Below, piece after piece: positions 59,536-64,000 of a stretch of 64,000 nt of DNA. The notes under the pieces were generated by a model, which worked only from the letters and a program-made list of their open reading frames with translations, was not told where the DNA came from and did not search any database. The stretch spans positions 186,001-250,000 of the forward strand of contig JBAMDO010000574.1 in NCBI GenBank assembly GCA_037074765.1, read 5' to 3'. The DNA is from Mansonella perstans (Eukaryota; Nematoda; Chromadorea; Rhabditida; Onchocercidae). Position 1 is the first letter of the stretch. Every line of letters starts with the position of its first letter. The position numbers were made by a program, and so were the translations under genes.

Positions 59536-62500
59536 TGAGCCATAGAATTTGGCATCATGAATCTTGACATTTCAACGAAAAAAAAGGAACTACGCTCATT
59601 AAAATCAGCAAGAAAAATAGACTAAAACAGAAATGCCAAATATTAGTGACCCTTTTTACCACCTATTTGATCTATCATGTATTTGGTTCATCCGACGAAG
59701 AAGCAACATCATAGCTACGAGCGCCGTTTCTCTTTTTCAAATCAAAACATTTCAACAGCATACTGTAACAAGAAATAAGGCGAGTATATAGCTCCTATTA
59801 GATGACTAATAAGGTAAAGTCTGATAATAAGAAGTGGAACATTGTTTGATTTGCATTAGAGATAAAAAGGATTTCTGAACTGATAAATAAAATTAGATTA
59901 TGCTATGCAATGAATGATAGATTCTGATTCTGAATCCTTTTGTTAAGTTCTTGAAGTAGTCTGTATTATTTTATCTCAAATTAGATAATATCCGAATATT
60001 TCAGAATAAAGCGGGAAAAAGAAAATTTTTAAAAAAAAAAAGTACTATTTGATTATTTTAGAAAAAAAGAGATATTTTAATGGAATAAAAGATAGAAATG
60101 TGATAGAAGAATTTACAAAAGAATTCAACAGATAGAATCATTGAAGCAATGAATATCAGTGCTAGTTATTACTATTTTCCAGTACATTTTTTCCTCTCTT
60201 TTAAACAAATTTGTTTTGTAATTAACGGATTATTGTTGAAAAACCCATTTCCAATTGAATCAATCATTAAAATTGATGTGAAATGTAAAATTGATCCATC
60301 ATTATGTTTAGTTTAATAGCTGTAATTATATTAATAAAAACATCAATCCATTAAATTCAAAGCACATTTTAAGTATTTTCCTTTTTATTGCTTCCCCTGA
60401 AAATTTTTACAAAATGAAGTTGAAAAAGGGAAAAAGTACATTGAGCCTCTTTTCATCCTTTGTTTACTTGGAAAAGTTTACTTTTTCAAGTTTTGATCCA
60501 GAAAAATGAAATTTTCAAATGTCATGGAATATATTCTGTTTTACTCCATTCTTATTTGAATTCAACATCGATATGGTGTAAAGATTATGAATAACTGTCA
60601 TTACTATCATTGCTCTCATTAATGGAGTGGAAAATTAAGAATTTACATTAGAATTTACATTTTTTACATATTGATATTGAAAACTATTGCAACTTTCCGT
60701 GTATGGAATTGTCAAAGTTTCAAAAAAAAAATATGCCAAAGCGATCAAAAATACTGAAAAGAAATCCGTGTAGCATTCATGCTAATTGAAAAGAAAGCAT
60801 TGAAGTTGTGAAATGATTGCAAGCATTAGCAAGTATTACTTTTATTCTGTTCATAATTAGGTATTCAGTATAACTTAGCAACCAACTGATGATATAACAA
60901 TAATCGAAACATATTGCATTTTTGAGAAAGTATTCAAGATTTATTTTCATAAAGCAAAAAAAATGTATCACATGAAAAATCGGTAAATTTGACCAATAAT
61001 GATTCATCCTAGCAAAAATTTGGTCTTCCATTCTTATTTTATTCCTTCTTCTGGTATTTTTCCCTCGTTCTTCTGAGTTTTCTCGTCTGAGAATCTTCTT
61101 TTCGCAGCTTGATTAAAATCAACAAAGGAAAAATTTCATCTCTTCCCTTCATTCATTCCTTCTTTTATTCGTCATGTTTTTGTTATTTTCATATTTTGGT
61201 TTGTGAAAGGGAAAGCAATAATAATGCTATTATGACATCGAAACAAAGTCACAAATGAAAAATTTTGTATGCATTGATTTGTCCATAAATTAATGAAATT
61301 TCATTCAATTAAATTTAAAATGAGCATTACGCATTCGCTTGAAATTATCACTTTCATTACTCTGAACATTAAACTATGCACATGTCCGTTAATAAGATTT
61401 CCGCCTTATATCAGCAATATAGGTATTGATATGGCTTCATTTGAGACTTATACATCTTTATATGCCAAACATTTTGTAATCCCCCAAGTCCTACAGATTC
61501 CATGACAAACTTTTTTGTTATCGCTCTTCAGTTCAGTTCAAACTCTTCTCTTCAGATTCAGATTTTTTCCATTATTTTCCTTTCTGTTCCTTACTCTTTC
61601 AAAACTGCAACTATTCCTACCATAATGAAGCAGCGCATTGAAGGAATTTTGAAAGTTGAATGCTTATTACCAAAATGTATCTTCCTATACAGTCATTGAA
61701 TTCGGAACCGCTGGTAGTTATGCTGAAAACAATGGCACTGTGCCTGGTCGAAAGTTTTTTTCACATTTTGGGAAAACAATTTTAAAGTTTTACATCGTGT
61801 TATATTTTAAAACATGAAAAGTTTAATTACAATCAACAGAACCCTCCTTTTCGTTCCAAACAATAGTGAGGACAGGATAAAATGATAATGCGGTAAATAG
61901 ATATTAGCTAGGATCGGTTTTCTACATTGCTTGTAAAATAATTAAAGTATTACCGCAGAAATATACAATGAAATTCCCATAGAGAAAAATCTTATCGAAT
62001 CTTTATAATGATCTCCGGGAATAATTAAAGGAGAAGAAAATGAGAGAACTCTTCATAATAATCTCCGCGGATAATAAAATGAGAGTTGAAAAATCGCAAT
62101 GATATTATTTTGCAAGAAAGATGAATTGTAAAAGATTAATTTTGCAAAACTACATTGGAATGTTCAAAAGTTCGATCCATCAATCTTCAAAAAGTTCAAG
62201 CATTGTGAATATAAATTATTCATGCATCACGTGAACTGGAAAAGAACTAATAATGCGGAAAGTACATAAATTTAGGAATGATCAGAAAAATGCCATCTGA
62301 CCACTATTTGATTATCCATCCTTGGATTTTCACTTATCTCGAGCTACACATTTTCAAAGATAAACTTAAATTTCCAGGGATATACCCCCGGAATTTGTGC
62401 ATAGTTGCAGAAGAAAGCCTGTGACAGACAAAGGCATGTCTATGGAATCCAAAAATTGTCTTTGTATTTTAATTCTCGAAATTTACCAGACCATATTCAG

Positions 62501-62794
62501 ATAAAGTCTTAATTATTCTTTTTGAGATGCTGAAATTGGTGTTAGAACTAGTAAATCAAAATATGTGGCAGCCTATTACATTTTGTACTTGAATATCGCT
62601 GATTTAAATATTTTCATAAAATCCAGAACGGAACCTCAATTTTTATTAATTTCAATCCCACACTTCTAATAATCACAAAATGGAAATTTTGTGTACCTAT
62701 GAATCGTTCATTTGTTTTTGTTATAACTCACAATCCAAAAATTTCACAGATAAATTGATTTATAGAAATAAGCAATGCATCACGATGCTTTTAA

Positions 62795-63170
62795 TATTTG
62801 GTCCTTTTTTGAACAAAAATAAATAAATGCAACCATATTTCAGATACTTGAGAATCAATCAACAAATTTCATTTATATTCATCATTACTTGATTGCTAAT
62901 TGAAGCGAGATAAATAATGGCAAACTTGTACTTTCTGATTACATCATTTGCTTATAACAATACAAAAACTATATATTTCTTATCACGGTTAAAACACTTC
63001 TTGAAAAAACATTAAAAAGTTAAAACCGTTTAAAACACTTTTTGCAGAAATAAAACATCACAATCATATTTCTTTTGGTCCCTTCTTGAAAAAAAATGAA
63101 TAAATGCAACTAAATTTTAGATACTTCAGAATCAATCAACAAATTTTTTTATTTATATTCATAACACTCT
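62795..63170. repeat. Pair of direct repeats of about 90 bases
   Basis: Sequence around TTTGGTCCTTTTTTGAACAA (62799-62890) through AATAAATGCAAC, AGATACTTGAGAATCAATCA and TTTATATTCAT recurs at 63074-63165 with a few substitutions. Not tandem; about 180 bases separate them. Confidence 0.8.
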
Positions 63171-63237
63171 CAATATTCTCAATATAACGATATGATTTTC
63201 TTACCACTCTCTTTTATATGACTCTCTGATAATAAAA

Positions 63238-64000
63238 TTATTTCTCAAAATCAATGCTGCAACTATTTATGCAGTAACGTTCGCCAGTTTCCTTTGGCCC
63301 ATCATCGAAAACATGGCCCAAATGGGCATTACACTGAAAAGATTCAAATTTAAAGTACTACAGATACCTTTATATAGGCATTAATTCTGAGTTTGAGAAT
63401 GGTTCGATGCAAATTCAAAGTCCTTAGATACCTTCATTTAGGCATTAGTTTTGAGTTTTAGAATGCTTCGATACAAATTCAAAGTCCTACAGATACCTTT
63501 ATATAGGCATTAATTTTGAGTTTGAGAATGGTTCGATGCAAATTCAAAGTCCTATAGGTACCTTCTTCATATAGGCATTAATTTAGGGTTTTAGAATGGT
63601 TCGAATTCTCGTACTAGATAATAAAACCACTCTTTTTTGACAAAAAACTTTACTGCCTGTATGAAGTTCTGGGTCTTATTACTATAATGTCTTATGAAAT
63701 GATTTATTCACCTGTTTACATCGCACCTCAACACGCTCCATTCCCATTGAAGTATCCTTTATCCTGATTATGTTCAAATCATTGTCCACGGATTTTGAGA
63801 AAGCTGGCCAGCCACAGCTCGAATTAAACTTAGCGTCTGATCTGAAATTTAAATTGACAACTTATACTTCCAGAAAAAAGATTTCTTTTAATCGTCAAAC
63901 TCAAATTTTTACAAAAAACAATACTTGAAAAGTTGTGCACCACAACAGCGACAAACATATAGACCGGGCTCAAAGTGTTTGTCAAATTTTCCCGAGAAAG
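63238..64000 (-). CDS. msrB: Methionine-R-sulfoxide reductase B (MsrB), 3' part; 5' end outside the window
   Basis: Three exons seen on the minus strand: 64000-63925 (entering from the right edge), 63841-63712 and 63333-63238 with TAA at the end; 100 residues. MsrB reduces methionine-R-sulfoxide in proteins. Motifs in order: [14 protein letters not shown] (first zinc CxxC), [30 protein letters not shown] (second zinc CxxC plus HLGHVF), [14 protein letters not shown], where the Cys of RYCIN is the expected catalytic nucleophile in cysteine-type MsrB. No selenocysteine TGA is needed. The usual N-terminal 30 or so residues and any targeting peptide lie beyond position 64000. Intron 2 here contains a tandem repeat. 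Confidence 0.96.
63345..63606. repeat. 68-bp tandem repeat in msrB intron, about four units
   Basis: The phrase ATTCAAAGTCCT followed by a GATACCTTTATATAGGCATT segment and GAATGGTTCGATGCAA recurs about every 68 bases. The array fills most of the intron and starts within about 10 bases of the last exon's acceptor. Confidence 0.9.

Larger units (their letters stand above)
58208..63237. other. 5-kb region between the fukutin-like gene and msrB
   Basis: No supported gene. Contains the 34-bp satellite at 58985-59535 and a pair of direct repeats near the right end. The rest is A+T-rich with small frames lacking splice support. Confidence 0.55.

Overview
The window is eukaryotic nuclear DNA from a nematode, most likely a clade III parasite of the filarial or spirurid type (inference). 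It is strongly A+T-rich, with short exons, GT..AG introns ending in TTTCAG or TTTTAG, and 3' splice sites a few bases upstream of start codons, as expected for spliced-leader trans-splicing. The recognisable proteins have clear C. elegans counterparts. No bacterial (for example Wolbachia) segment was recognised. Gene models were built by hand by matching exon phase and splice signals to known protein families.

Layout. 1.0-12.4 kb, + strand: SDHC/mev-1 (mitochondrial complex II), then the Bcl-2 homologue ced-9, then a DMAC2/ATP5S-like mitochondrial leucine-rich-repeat protein. The first two genes form an operon in C. elegans, so the order is conserved, although the gap here is about 2 kb. A small secreted cysteine-rich gene (ET-module type) lies antisense inside intron 2 of the DMAC2-like gene. 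13.7-18.0 kb, - strand: a secreted astacin metalloprotease with three C-terminal ShK domains. 18-23.7 kb: no gene recognised. 23.8-24.3 kb, +: an intronless acidic repeat protein of unknown function. 25.2-30.3 kb, +: mob-4 (phocein, STRIPAK) followed by a RAD51D/RFS-1-like RecA-fold ATPase. 30.3-39 kb: a long gene-poor stretch holding a second copy of a repeat element also found inside an rfs-1 intron, a 32-bp minisatellite and other repeat debris. 39.0-45.9 kb, -: unc-51/ULK autophagy kinase, complete in 16 exons. 50.4-53.0 kb, -: abi-1 (WAVE complex). 55.8-58.2 kb, -: a fukutin-family Golgi protein. 59.0-59.5 kb: a 34-bp satellite. 63.2-64.0 kb, -: 3' part of methionine-R-sulfoxide reductase B, running off the right edge.

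Functional picture. The left cluster joins mitochondrial respiration (complex II subunit, likely a complex I or ATP synthase related factor) with control of cell death at mitochondria (CED-9), and may be co-transcribed. mob-4 and rfs-1 are a second tandem same-strand pair whose order appears to be kept in C. elegans. unc-51, abi-1, the fukutin-like gene and msrB are all on the minus strand but widely spaced and probably independent. The most notable protein-level observation is that the SDHC homologue has Tyr at the position of the histidine that ligates haem b in mammalian and C. elegans SDHC.
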